NCBI GenBank assembly: GCA_964562575.1
Contig: CAZLTY010000115.1
Coordinates: 1-13,809 of the forward strand
Length of the DNA stretch: 13,809 nucleotides
Direction: 5' to 3'
Source: SG8-4 sp964562575
Lineage (GTDB): Bacteria > Planctomycetota > Phycisphaerae > Sedimentisphaerales > Anaerobacaceae
The translations under genes and the position numbers were made by a program. The notes under the pieces were generated by a model. It ran no database searches. It saw nothing but the letters and a program-made list of their open reading frames with translations, and was not told where the DNA came from. Position 1 is the first letter of the stretch. Each line of letters begins with the position of its first letter. Positions 7,151-13,267 of this stretch are shown one piece after another.

Positions 7151-8509
7151 ATGCGCGCTTACAACTTCTTTTCGATTTCCATCCTGGTTTTGTCGTTTGC
7201 CTTGATGCCTGTGCGTACTGAGGCCGACGACTGGCCCAATTGGCGCGGCCCCCAACATAACGGCATCTCAGATGAGACCAACTGGATAGATGATTGGCCG
7301 GCATTCGAGCCAGCCATACTCTGGGAGCAGCAGGTGGGCACGGGGTTCTCATCGATCGTGGTGGCCGATGGTCGAGTCTTTACGATGGGCAACAGCGACA
7401 GAATGGTGGAAGCCCCCGAGCTCGGAGGCAGATCAGGTGTTGGTCACAAGCTTGCAGAGGTGGACGAGGTTTTCTGCATGGATCCCAACACGGGAGAAAT
7501 GCTTTGGATTCATGCCTATGAGTCCGACCTGACACCAAATCTCTACGAGGGTGGCCCAAGTGCAACTCCCACTATCGCAGACAGTAACGTGTATACGTTC
7601 AGCAAGCAAGGCATGGCATATTGCCTTGATGCGAACGACGGTTCAGTCTTATGGCAGCGCGATCTGGTCGCTGACTATGGCGCGCTCGTACCCAGATACG
7701 GATTCGCAGGATCACCCTATGTGGACGAGAATCTGGTGATCTACAATGCCGGTACTCACGGTATGGCCCTCCACGCCGCCGATGGAACGCTGGCCTGGGA
7801 AACCGGGACGAATCGCGCAGGTTATTCTACACCAGTGCCCTTTGACTTAGGAGAACAACGTTTTCTGGTACTCATGGGAGAAAGGACTTTTGCAGCCGTC
7901 CAGGCCCGGACCGGCCAGGTGCTATGGGAGCATCCCTGGGTAACCAAGTATAATGCGAACATCCCTGATCCAATTGTGGACAGCAACCTGGTTTTTGTCT
8001 CAACGGGTTACAACGAGGGCTCTGCTTTGTTCGATGTGGCGACAGGCCAGGTCACAGAACTCTGGTTCCAGAAGAATATGCAGACTTTTCTTAACACTTC
8101 TGTGCTCTGGCAAGGATGCCTGTACGGTCCCAACGATAAAGACAAAACCCTGACCTGCGTTGAACGCGATACAGGCTGGATCATCTGGGCGCAGACCGGC
8201 TTTGGCAACGGCAGTGTGATGTTGGCCGACGGCAAACTGATCGCACTTAGCGAGGACGGAGAATTATGCATAGCCGAGGCGTCGCCCGCGGGCTACCGAG
8301 AGCTTGGAAAGGGGAGAATTCTCACCGGCAAGTGCTGGTCTGTACCGGTCCTGGCCAATGGAAAGATCTATGCGCGAAACGCCGCCGGTCACCTGGTATG
8401 TGTCGAACTGATGCCCGTTGGAGAGGCTTTGCCAGTTGAATTGGCTGATGATGTTCGCATCTACGAAACAGCGCTTAGCACAGAAGAGATCGCAGCACTA
8501 AGACAGTAG
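7151..8509 (+). CDS. Secreted PQQ-like beta-propeller protein with a LamG-type tail
   Basis: This 452-residue protein has a signal peptide (MRAYNFFSISILVLSFALMPVRTEA, cleavage near 25) followed by DDWPNWRGPQHNGIS, the characteristic opening of planctomycete PQQ-binding-like/BamB-like propellers. Propeller strands recur as 'VLWQRD', 'LAWETG', 'VLWEHPW', 'IIWAQTG', each next to an 'A.DG' or 'ArTGq' turn. No dehydrogenase active site was recognised, so cofactor binding is unproven. GAGGAG at 7137-7142, eight bases before the ATG, supports the start. The last ~23 residues (DDVRIYETALSTEEIAAL) match the final strand and helix of LamG/jellyroll domains rather than a propeller, and the body of a LamG domain is missing. 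It forms a unit with the upstream prepilin gene and converges on 8526-11741 with a 16-base gap. Confidence 0.92.
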   Translation: MRAYNFFSISILVLSFALMPVRTEADDWPNWRGPQHNGISDETNWIDDWPAFEPAILWEQQVGTGFSSIVVADGRVFTMGNSDRMVEAPELGGRSGVGHKLAEVDEVFCMDPNTGEMLWIHAYESDLTPNLYEGGPSATPTIADSNVYTFSKQGMAYCLDANDGSVLWQRDLVADYGALVPRYGFAGSPYVDENLVIYNAGTHGMALHAADGTLAWETGTNRAGYSTPVPFDLGEQRFLVLMGERTFAAVQARTGQVLWEHPWVTKYNANIPDPIVDSNLVFVSTGYNEGSALFDVATGQVTELWFQKNMQTFLNTSVLWQGCLYGPNDKDKTLTCVERDTGWIIWAQTGFGNGSVMLADGKLIALSEDGELCIAEASPAGYRELGKGRILTGKCWSVPVLANGKIYARNAAGHLVCVELMPVGEALPVELADDVRIYETALSTEEIAALRQ

Positions 8510-8525
8510 GGCAACTCAAGAAAAC

Positions 8526-11500
8526 TCATTGGCCCAGACATTGCACCGTACCGTCTGTGAGGCCGATGTACAACTGTCCGTTGGCGATGGCGATGCCGTC
8601 CCAGGCCGGGGCGGCGCTGAGTTTGTACTGAGCCAGTTTCTTGCCGTCGGTTGCCGAGACCGCCAACAACTGTCCCCCCAACTCGCCATTGTAGGCAGCG
8701 ACGTAATTCTTGTACGAGGGGTCGTCGAATTTCATGGGCTCGCCTGCGACGAACAGAACATCACCGGCCATGGCCATGGCTTTGCCAGTGATGGGGATCT
8801 GAAGGCGCCACATCTCTCTGCCGGCGGCGCCACTGCTGCCTTTCCTTTTGGCGCCCCGCCTGCTTCTTGCTGCGCCCTTTGGCGCAGCCTTTGACGTTGA
8901 ATCCAAGGTACCGGCGAAAAGGGTGTATCCATTTCGCCGCGGGTCAAAATAGGAGTGGTTCTGCCATAGCGGAAACCCCTGGACCTCATAGTACTCTTTG
9001 CCGTTACTGACCAGGATGTCGGCAGATGATCTGCCGAGTGAGGAACTCAGAGCCCAACAAGTCCGGTGCTGGGGCTCGGCGTCCAGGAAACCGGCAGAGG
9101 CAACGATGTGTCTGCCGGCGGTGGCATCGGCCAGATCCAGATCAAACGCCTTGTGTCTCAGGTAAAGGTTCGTGCCGTCGGTCACCAGGATATCGTTTTT
9201 GAAGCCTGCGTGGCCGCCGACAGGGAATCCCGACGATTCGTCGAAGGGGCCATAACATGAGCGGCTCTTCAACAGTTCACCGGTCCGCGGATTGAGGGCG
9301 TAGACAAAGATACCGCCGTCCAGGTAGGAACTGCGACCTGCAGCGAAGTATAGCGTGTCATTCAGTATCAGCACGCTGCCCGAAACCGGCCAGGCAGATT
9401 CCAGTTGTCCAAAAGCGCCGATGAGTTTGTCGGGCAGATCCTTGAACCGCCAGGCCAGCGTCCCATCCGAGGCTCTGAGGCAGTAAACGCAACCGTCACG
9501 GGAGCCGAACAGCACCATACCTTTGTAGTAAGTAGGAGGAGAGTCAACTCTGCCGTCGGCAGTGTACGTCCACTCTATCTCGCCGGTGCTATTATCCAGC
9601 GCATATAGCGTGTGCGTGTCAATGTCACAGGCGAACACCTTGCCGGCCGCGGCGGTGATGGCGCTCGGCCTAGCGGGGAGTTTAGCCTTCCAACGCACAG
9701 ATAATGTTGCACCGATTCCGACTTTCGTGATTCCGCTGCGGGAGCCATCGCAACGATAGGCGGGCCAATCAGTTGGATTTGCGATTTGCGATTGCCGATT
9801 TTCAGTTTTGTAGTAGGCCGGTCCCTTCTCCAACCGCACCAAACGTCTGACCGTGATGGGTTGATCGGAGGTCTTCAAGTCCGGTTGCGAGGCGTATGCG
9901 TTCATCCCCTGGAACATGGCCCCCATACTGCACTGGCAGGAGAAGGGGGTGGAATAGACAAGTCCGTTCGCCGGCAGAACACCCGAGCCGCAGCCGCCGC
10001 GGGTCCAGTGGTTGGGGAATTCCTTGCCGGTTTGAAGTTCGAGAAAGTCGGCTCCGCCGGTCTTGCTGTTGATGAAGTATCTTTCGGTGATGTAATTGCG
10101 GTAACAACGGTCATGGCCCATGGGCCCTGTCATCTTCTGCACGATTCTTTTGATGACCTCACCGGTTTCCGCATTGTACTGAGTCGGGTTGTGTCCGCCG
10201 ACCCACAGGGTTCCCTTCACATAGCAGATATCACATGAAGCCTCGTAGTTACCCTGAACCGGAGCCTGCCAGAGTAGCTTGCCATCGGCAAGCGAATAGG
10301 CAAACACCGTGCTCCTGGCATTGGCAACGATCTTCTTCGGCCGGCTCGACTCGACGGCAAAGACCTTGTCATCAGTGATAACGACCGTATTCGGCGTTGT
10401 GCCCGGTGTCAAAGAGTCGTGCCCCACTGCATTGACAATGGATTTCTTCTTAGCCCAGATTCTCTTGCCGGTCCTGGGATTGATGCAGAACAATCCGTTT
10501 GCTGCCTGGTAAACCGCGTGGCCTCCCTTGATGGCCAGTGAGGCGGCAGTGTAGTTGGCGATATCACGGATAGCCCACAGTTCCTTGCCTGTGGTAGGGT
10601 CAATGGCAAGAATCGCGCTGACCGGATTCGCCTTGTCCTTGATCTCCGGGGCATAACCCTCCTTAAAACCTGCACCGTGGAACGGGCCATCAGGATCAAC
10701 TCCCTCGACAAAGGGGCGTTCTTTGAGCTTGACGATGTTGTAGGCCGAGGTGGGAAAACGCTCACCCACATTGAGAAAGAGAATGCCCTGGTCATAGGCC
10801 ACTTCCTGGGTGGGGCTCGTGTTCTCGTAGACCTTCAGGACCTCGCCGGTAGCCGCATCGAGGGCGGAAGTGGGCCCTTCCAATTGCAGAGTGCAGTAGA
10901 GCGTATCGCCCACCACGGCCATGCGCCGCTGTTGCTGAACCGGCTGGCACTTGATATACATGGTCACCGCTTCCCAGGGCGCTATCCTGCGGGTCCAAAG
11001 CTCTTTGCCGTTAAAGGCGTCACGGGCCACAATTCGAAAGGCGGCAGGCAGAAAGGGGTTGTCGGGCGGCGCCGCATCTTCGATTGCAAACAGACGGCCG
11101 TTACCGGAGACCAGACTGGCTACTGTGGGAATGGCCATGTGAGAACGACACCAGGTAGGTCTATCGACCCACTGGAGATAGCGGGGCGGTCCGGCTACCG
11201 AGTCCTTGGCCACCGCGTTGTTGTCGGCCTTGTTGAGGTATTGGGGCCAGTCGTCAATGTCTTTGGGCCAGGGCTTGGTCCATTTCCGATTTTCGATTCT
11301 CGATTGCCGATTGAGGAAGACGGCGACACCGCCGGGGGCGAGCGCCCTGGCGATCTCCTCATTTGCCACTTGACACTCGCTACTTGCCACCACCAGATTC
11401 ACGATATTATCGCCGTAGGGAAGGGTCTTCCCGTCGTACTTCGCTACTGAGACCGGGCCATAGAGATTCTTGGAATGGATATGGACTCTGGCCTTGGCGA

Positions 11501-11741
11501 TGTCGACGTCGTCGGTGTCCAGGCCATGAACCAGAAAGCTGTCGTTTGCACGCAACCCAGCCGTCAGCTCGCCGTCGCCGCAGCCGATGTGGACGAGAAG
11601 ACCACCTTTGACACCAGAGGTATCCAGAATTTGTTTGGCTGTCTGCTCAGCATTAATCTGCCCGGCCATCGCGGCCGGAATCACATTTGTCAAACAGAGA
11701 ACAAATGCACAATTCATCAAGGACCAACGCTTGGCTCTCAC
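8526..11741 (-). CDS. Secreted SAM-methyltransferase-like domain fused to PQQ-like beta-propeller(s)
   Basis: 1071 residues. It starts with GTG at 11741, and GGAG lies eight bases upstream. The signal peptide is MRAKRWSLMNCAFVLCLTNVIPAAMA. Residues ~30-142 form a class I methyltransferase-like Rossmann unit: motif I VHIGCGDGE (49-57), acidic GLDTDD (73-78), a motif-IV-like LPYGDNIVNLVV (107-118), and LAPGG (134-138). A PQQ/BamB-like propeller follows (DDWPQYL at 163-169; FNGKELWTRR, DPTTGKELWAI, LADGKLLWQAP). A second propeller start, DWPAYRCDGSRSG, is near 657-670, so two propellers or one long one are possible. A basic, Ala/Gly-rich linker (GAARSRRGAKRKG) lies near 955. Three heptamer repeat tracts are translated within the gene. 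No metal or PQQ ligands are assigned. Export of a SAM-type fold is odd because SAM is cytoplasmic; the domain may bind something else. Confidence 0.9.
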   Translation of the reverse strand: MRAKRWSLMNCAFVLCLTNVIPAAMAGQINAEQTAKQILDTSGVKGGLLVHIGCGDGELTAGLRANDSFLVHGLDTDDVDIAKARVHIHSKNLYGPVSVAKYDGKTLPYGDNIVNLVVASSECQVANEEIARALAPGGVAVFLNRQSRIENRKWTKPWPKDIDDWPQYLNKADNNAVAKDSVAGPPRYLQWVDRPTWCRSHMAIPTVASLVSGNGRLFAIEDAAPPDNPFLPAAFRIVARDAFNGKELWTRRIAPWEAVTMYIKCQPVQQQRRMAVVGDTLYCTLQLEGPTSALDAATGEVLKVYENTSPTQEVAYDQGILFLNVGERFPTSAYNIVKLKERPFVEGVDPDGPFHGAGFKEGYAPEIKDKANPVSAILAIDPTTGKELWAIRDIANYTAASLAIKGGHAVYQAANGLFCINPRTGKRIWAKKKSIVNAVGHDSLTPGTTPNTVVITDDKVFAVESSRPKKIVANARSTVFAYSLADGKLLWQAPVQGNYEASCDICYVKGTLWVGGHNPTQYNAETGEVIKRIVQKMTGPMGHDRCYRNYITERYFINSKTGGADFLELQTGKEFPNHWTRGGCGSGVLPANGLVYSTPFSCQCSMGAMFQGMNAYASQPDLKTSDQPITVRRLVRLEKGPAYYKTENRQSQIANPTDWPAYRCDGSRSGITKVGIGATLSVRWKAKLPARPSAITAAAGKVFACDIDTHTLYALDNSTGEIEWTYTADGRVDSPPTYYKGMVLFGSRDGCVYCLRASDGTLAWRFKDLPDKLIGAFGQLESAWPVSGSVLILNDTLYFAAGRSSYLDGGIFVYALNPRTGELLKSRSCYGPFDESSGFPVGGHAGFKNDILVTDGTNLYLRHKAFDLDLADATAGRHIVASAGFLDAEPQHRTCWALSSSLGRSSADILVSNGKEYYEVQGFPLWQNHSYFDPRRNGYTLFAGTLDSTSKAAPKGAARSRRGAKRKGSSGAAGREMWRLQIPITGKAMAMAGDVLFVAGEPMKFDDPSYKNYVAAYNGELGGQLLAVSATDGKKLAQYKLSAAPAWDGIAIANGQLYIGLTDGTVQCLGQ
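9773..9807. repeat. Heptamer tandem repeat (NNCGATT), in-frame array in the second-propeller junction
   Basis: On the plus strand five seven-base units follow each other: a TTGGATT variant, two exact TGCGATT, one GCCGATT, and a degenerate TTCAGTT. On the coding strand this reads as NRQSQIAN, just before the propeller opening DWPAYR. The same family occurs at 11285-11312 in the same gene. Confidence 0.7.
11285..11312. repeat. Heptamer tandem repeat (NNCGATT), in-frame array after the methyltransferase-like domain
   Basis: Four consecutive heptamers, each ending CGATT (prefixes TC, TT, CT, GC), lie on the plus strand. They encode NRQSRIENRK (residues ~144-153) between the end of the methyltransferase-like domain and the first propeller. 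The amino acid product is nearly the same as that of the array at 9773-9807. Confidence 0.75.
11361..11388. repeat. Heptamer repeat of a second family (ACTTGCC), inside the methyltransferase-like domain
   Basis: Four seven-base units with consensus ACTTGCC (one ATTTGCC, one ACTTGAC, one ACTCGCT, one exact) lie on the plus strand. They encode ASSECQVAN, which occupies the loop between the motif-IV-like segment and LAPGG. The length of this loop is normal for the fold, so the repeat may have replaced rather than lengthened it. Confidence 0.55.
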
Positions 11742-12024
11742 GAGTAATTCTCCTTCTTGTTGGGAACGTTCTTCAGATTAGCTTCTTCGGCATTTTAGCA
11801 ACTGCACTGCTTCGGAACAAGTGGGATCTGCCATCCGGCTTTCATTGGCGAGTTGAGCAAGTTGCCGGCATGCAGAAGAGCCGCCTGTTGAAGGTACCGC
11901 TGCAAAGCCTTTTGCTTATTGATGGCGAAATAATATAAGCTTGACCTTAATTTTCTTGCAGAACCGGCCCGCATTATGTAAAGTACGCGGGAATTTATCA
12001 GAAAGTGTTCTTCTTTAAGACTTA
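11742..12024. other. Gene-free region upstream of the methyltransferase/propeller gene
   Basis: This holds the ribosome binding site of the minus-strand gene (GGAG complement at about 11750-11753) and presumably its promoter, which I could not place with confidence. The word CGCGGGAATTTA at 11986-11997 is the inverse of TAAATTCCCGCG upstream of the FG-GAP gene. A short open frame on the plus strand (11687-11938) overlaps the signal peptide in antisense and has no support, so I do not call it. Confidence 0.4.
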
Positions 12025-12117
12025 GATTCTGCCATGACTGACATCTCAGCTATGAGCGTGTAGTCAAACAAGACAGCAGGACTGTAAGCGGCAAATTGGC
12101 TGCAGTCAGGCAGAATC
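12025..12117 (+). other. Long inverted repeat upstream of the tRNA (possible structured RNA)
   Basis: GATTCTGCC plus TGACTG (12025-12040, with one extra A at 12034) pairs with CAGTCAGGCAGAATC (12103-12117), a 15-base-pair stem enclosing 62 bases. A run of five T follows at 12122-12126, so a transcript reading rightward could end here. No target-site duplication is visible. It could be a small RNA, a terminator or a decayed mobile element. Confidence 0.35.
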
Positions 12118-12124
12118 ATGCTTT

Positions 12125-12153
12125 TTGAAAAACCTATAAGTATGTTGTATGAA
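12125..12153 (+). promoter_or_regulatory. Putative tRNA promoter
   Basis: TTGAAA (12125-12130) and TATGAA (12148-12153) are separated by 17 bases. The -10 ends seven bases before the first base of the tRNA, which places transcription start at or just before the mature 5' end. Confidence 0.5.
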
Positions 12154-12160
12154 AGTACTT

Positions 12161-12251
12161 GGAGAGGTGGCCGAGCGGCTTAAGGCAACGGTTTGCTAAA
12201 CCGTCGTACGGGTATACGCCCGTACCGGGGGTTCGAATCCCCCCCTCTCCG
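12161..12251 (+). tRNA. tRNA-Ser (anticodon GCU)
   Basis: The acceptor stem GGAGAGG (12161-12167) pairs with CCTCTCC (12244-12250), followed by discriminator G. The anticodon stem ACGGT/ACCGT encloses TTGCTAA with anticodon GCT, reading AGC and AGU serine codons. The long variable arm TACGGG...CCCGTA is the class II hallmark of tRNA-Ser. The T arm is GGGGG-TTCGAAT-CCCCC. The 3' CCA is not encoded. Confidence 0.97.
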
Positions 12252-12277
12252 TTATCGCATCGCGGACCACTCGCAAA

Positions 12278-12510
12278 TAACCACAGATTTCACGGATTAG
12301 CGCTGATTCAATCAATCTCTATCCTCTTATCTTGTCAGAAGTTTGGCCACAGGTTTCGCGAACTGACACGGTTTCTTTTAACTTCGATATTCGGCATTCC
12401 TTGTTCGATATTGGATATTCAAGACTTGTCCATCCTGTTATCCCGTCAGAGATTTTAGCCACAGAGGGCACCGAGGGCTTAGACCCTGTCTTGAGCGAAG
12501 TCGAAGGAGC
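12278..12510. repeat. Patch of degenerate dispersed repeats behind the tRNA
   Basis: Several repeat words are strung together: a CCACAGATTTCACGGATTAG-type segment (12281-12300); a 34-base unit at 12319-12352 that recurs imperfectly at 12430-12464 (shared core ATCCT.TTATC..GTCAGA followed by GCCACAG); a TTCGATA heptamer array (12383-12424); and GAGCGAAGTCGAAGG (12493-12507). From memory, similar words are scattered through intergenic DNA of many environmental bacterial genomes. The patch forms the 3' end of the neighbouring minus-strand reading frame. Confidence 0.6.
12383..12424. repeat. Intergenic heptamer tandem repeat (TTCGATA), six units
   Basis: Six back-to-back seven-base units start with TT: two exact TTCGATA, and variants TTCGGCA, TTCCTTG, TTGGATA and TTCAAGA. 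The strict seven-base period resembles short tandemly repeated repetitive (STRR) heptamers known from cyanobacteria. Confidence 0.65.
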
Positions 12511-12962
12511 ATAGTCAATAGAATGGCTCGGCACGCACCGCTACTTTGGAAATAGGCGAGTTGTCTCCCCTCAGTGCGAAAAAGTGCCGTCTTGCTTGGA
12601 TATAGCCTCTTGAGCAGATACAGTTCTCTCTTCGACCAGACATTGCTTTGTCCGCAAATCCCCAGTTTGCGTGCTTTGACTGTTACCGCCTCATAAGACC
12701 GCCCAAGTTTATCGGCAATGCTTTGTGCAGTCTCACTTGGGTAGAGTCGCTTGAGTTGTCTGATTTCGCCGGCTGACCAGAGATGATCTTCCCTCGTCTT
12801 AATCCCCATGCGGTGTGCTTTTTGTTTGACCGCTGCGAAAGACCGTCCAGTTCGCTTAGCTATCTCACTTGCTTTGCCACGCGGATAGAGTCTTTTGATC
12901 AGCTTGACTTCATTCTTCGACCATGCAAGCCGGGCTTTCTTCTTGGTTTTAGCTTTTCGCAT
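12438..12962 (-). CDS. Three-repeat SANT/Myb- or HTH-like protein, C-terminus degraded
   Basis: The 174-residue reading frame begins MRKAKTKKKARLAWSKNEVK. Two complete ~48-residue repeats of the form W-S-x2-E-x4-(I/L)-K-R-L-Y-P...IAxxxGRSxxAVxxKAxxxGI are at 14-54 and 62-102. The basic N-terminus and spaced Trp/Leu/Tyr pattern fit a DNA-binding SANT/Myb-like or GcrA-like helical fold. The third repeat starts (VWSKRELYLLKRLYPSKT, 108-125) but its second half is missing. The remaining ~48 residues are translated from degenerate dispersed repeats and look random. Neither other frame restores the missing half, so a deletion or recombination rather than a simple frameshift is inferred. There is no ribosome binding site, but a promoter just upstream could give a leaderless transcript. 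It is possibly a pseudogene; the partner DNA is unknown. Confidence 0.6.
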   Translation of the reverse strand: MRKAKTKKKARLAWSKNEVKLIKRLYPRGKASEIAKRTGRSFAAVKQKAHRMGIKTREDHLWSAGEIRQLKRLYPSETAQSIADKLGRSYEAVTVKARKLGICGQSNVWSKRELYLLKRLYPSKTALFRTEGRQLAYFQSSGACRAILLTMLLRLRSRQGLSPRCPLWLKSLTG

Positions 12963-12969
12963 GTCCGTG

Positions 12970-12997
12970 ATTCTATGTGTTCTGGGTCAAAAGGCAA
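12970..12997 (-). promoter_or_regulatory. Putative promoter giving a leaderless mRNA
   Basis: Read on the minus strand, TTGCCT (12997-12992) and TAGAAT (12975-12970) are 16 bases apart. The -10 ends seven bases before the ATG at 12962, so transcription would start almost at the start codon, which fits the absence of a Shine-Dalgarno sequence. Confidence 0.35.
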
Positions 12998-13128
12998 GGA
13001 CTGAAGGGCTGTGAGCATCGCGCTTGCAACCCCTTACTCTCGTTGACACCTCACACAATCTCCCAGAGCAGCCCCCAGAGGTTCTTTGCGGGCGCAGAAC
13101 CGACGATCTCCACCCGACGTGTATCATA

Positions 13129-13156
13129 TTGAGATCGTGCCTTGAATCGGCTCAGA
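13129..13156 (+). repeat. 28-base dispersed repeat, copy 2
   Basis: This matches 3578-3605 at 24 of 28 bases with transitions only. Here it lies downstream of a minus-strand gene, beyond that gene's terminator, so its position relative to genes is not conserved. Confidence 0.6.
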
Positions 13157-13157
13157 G

Positions 13158-13201
13158 CAAAAACAACGGGGGCCTATACCGAGTCAATCAGTACAGGCCC
13201 C
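13158..13201 (-). terminator. Intrinsic terminator of the right-edge gene
   Basis: On the minus strand GGGGCCT (13201-13195) pairs with AGGCCCC (13175-13169), and the stem extends by three more pairs after one mismatch. It is followed by the U-rich tract GTTGTTTTTG (13167-13158). It lies about 67 bases after the stop codon at 13268. Confidence 0.75.
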
Positions 13202-13267
13202 AGATTGGTGCAAGCCTACCTTATCAGCCACACGAATATTTGCAGCTTCAATCGGTTTTCAAACAGC

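Noticed and set aside
8869..8888. An 8-base-pair hairpin (GCTGCGCC/GGCGCAGC) inside the methyltransferase/propeller gene
   Set aside because: It lies within the Ala/Gly/Arg-rich linker, where GC-rich codons make such symmetry likely by chance, and no T-run follows on the coding strand.
10677..11450. A 257-codon plus-strand open frame opposite the methyltransferase/propeller gene
   Set aside because: It is antisense to a gene with strong domain evidence, has no motif of its own, and includes the repeat tracts.
11687..11938. An 83-codon plus-strand open frame antisense to the start of the methyltransferase/propeller gene
   Set aside because: The start has no ribosome binding site, much of it mirrors the signal peptide and upstream region of the opposite gene, and no family is recognisable.
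12161..12520. An integrated element using the tRNA as attachment site
   Set aside because: I found no duplicate of the tRNA 3' end, no integrase and no phage-like genes in the window.
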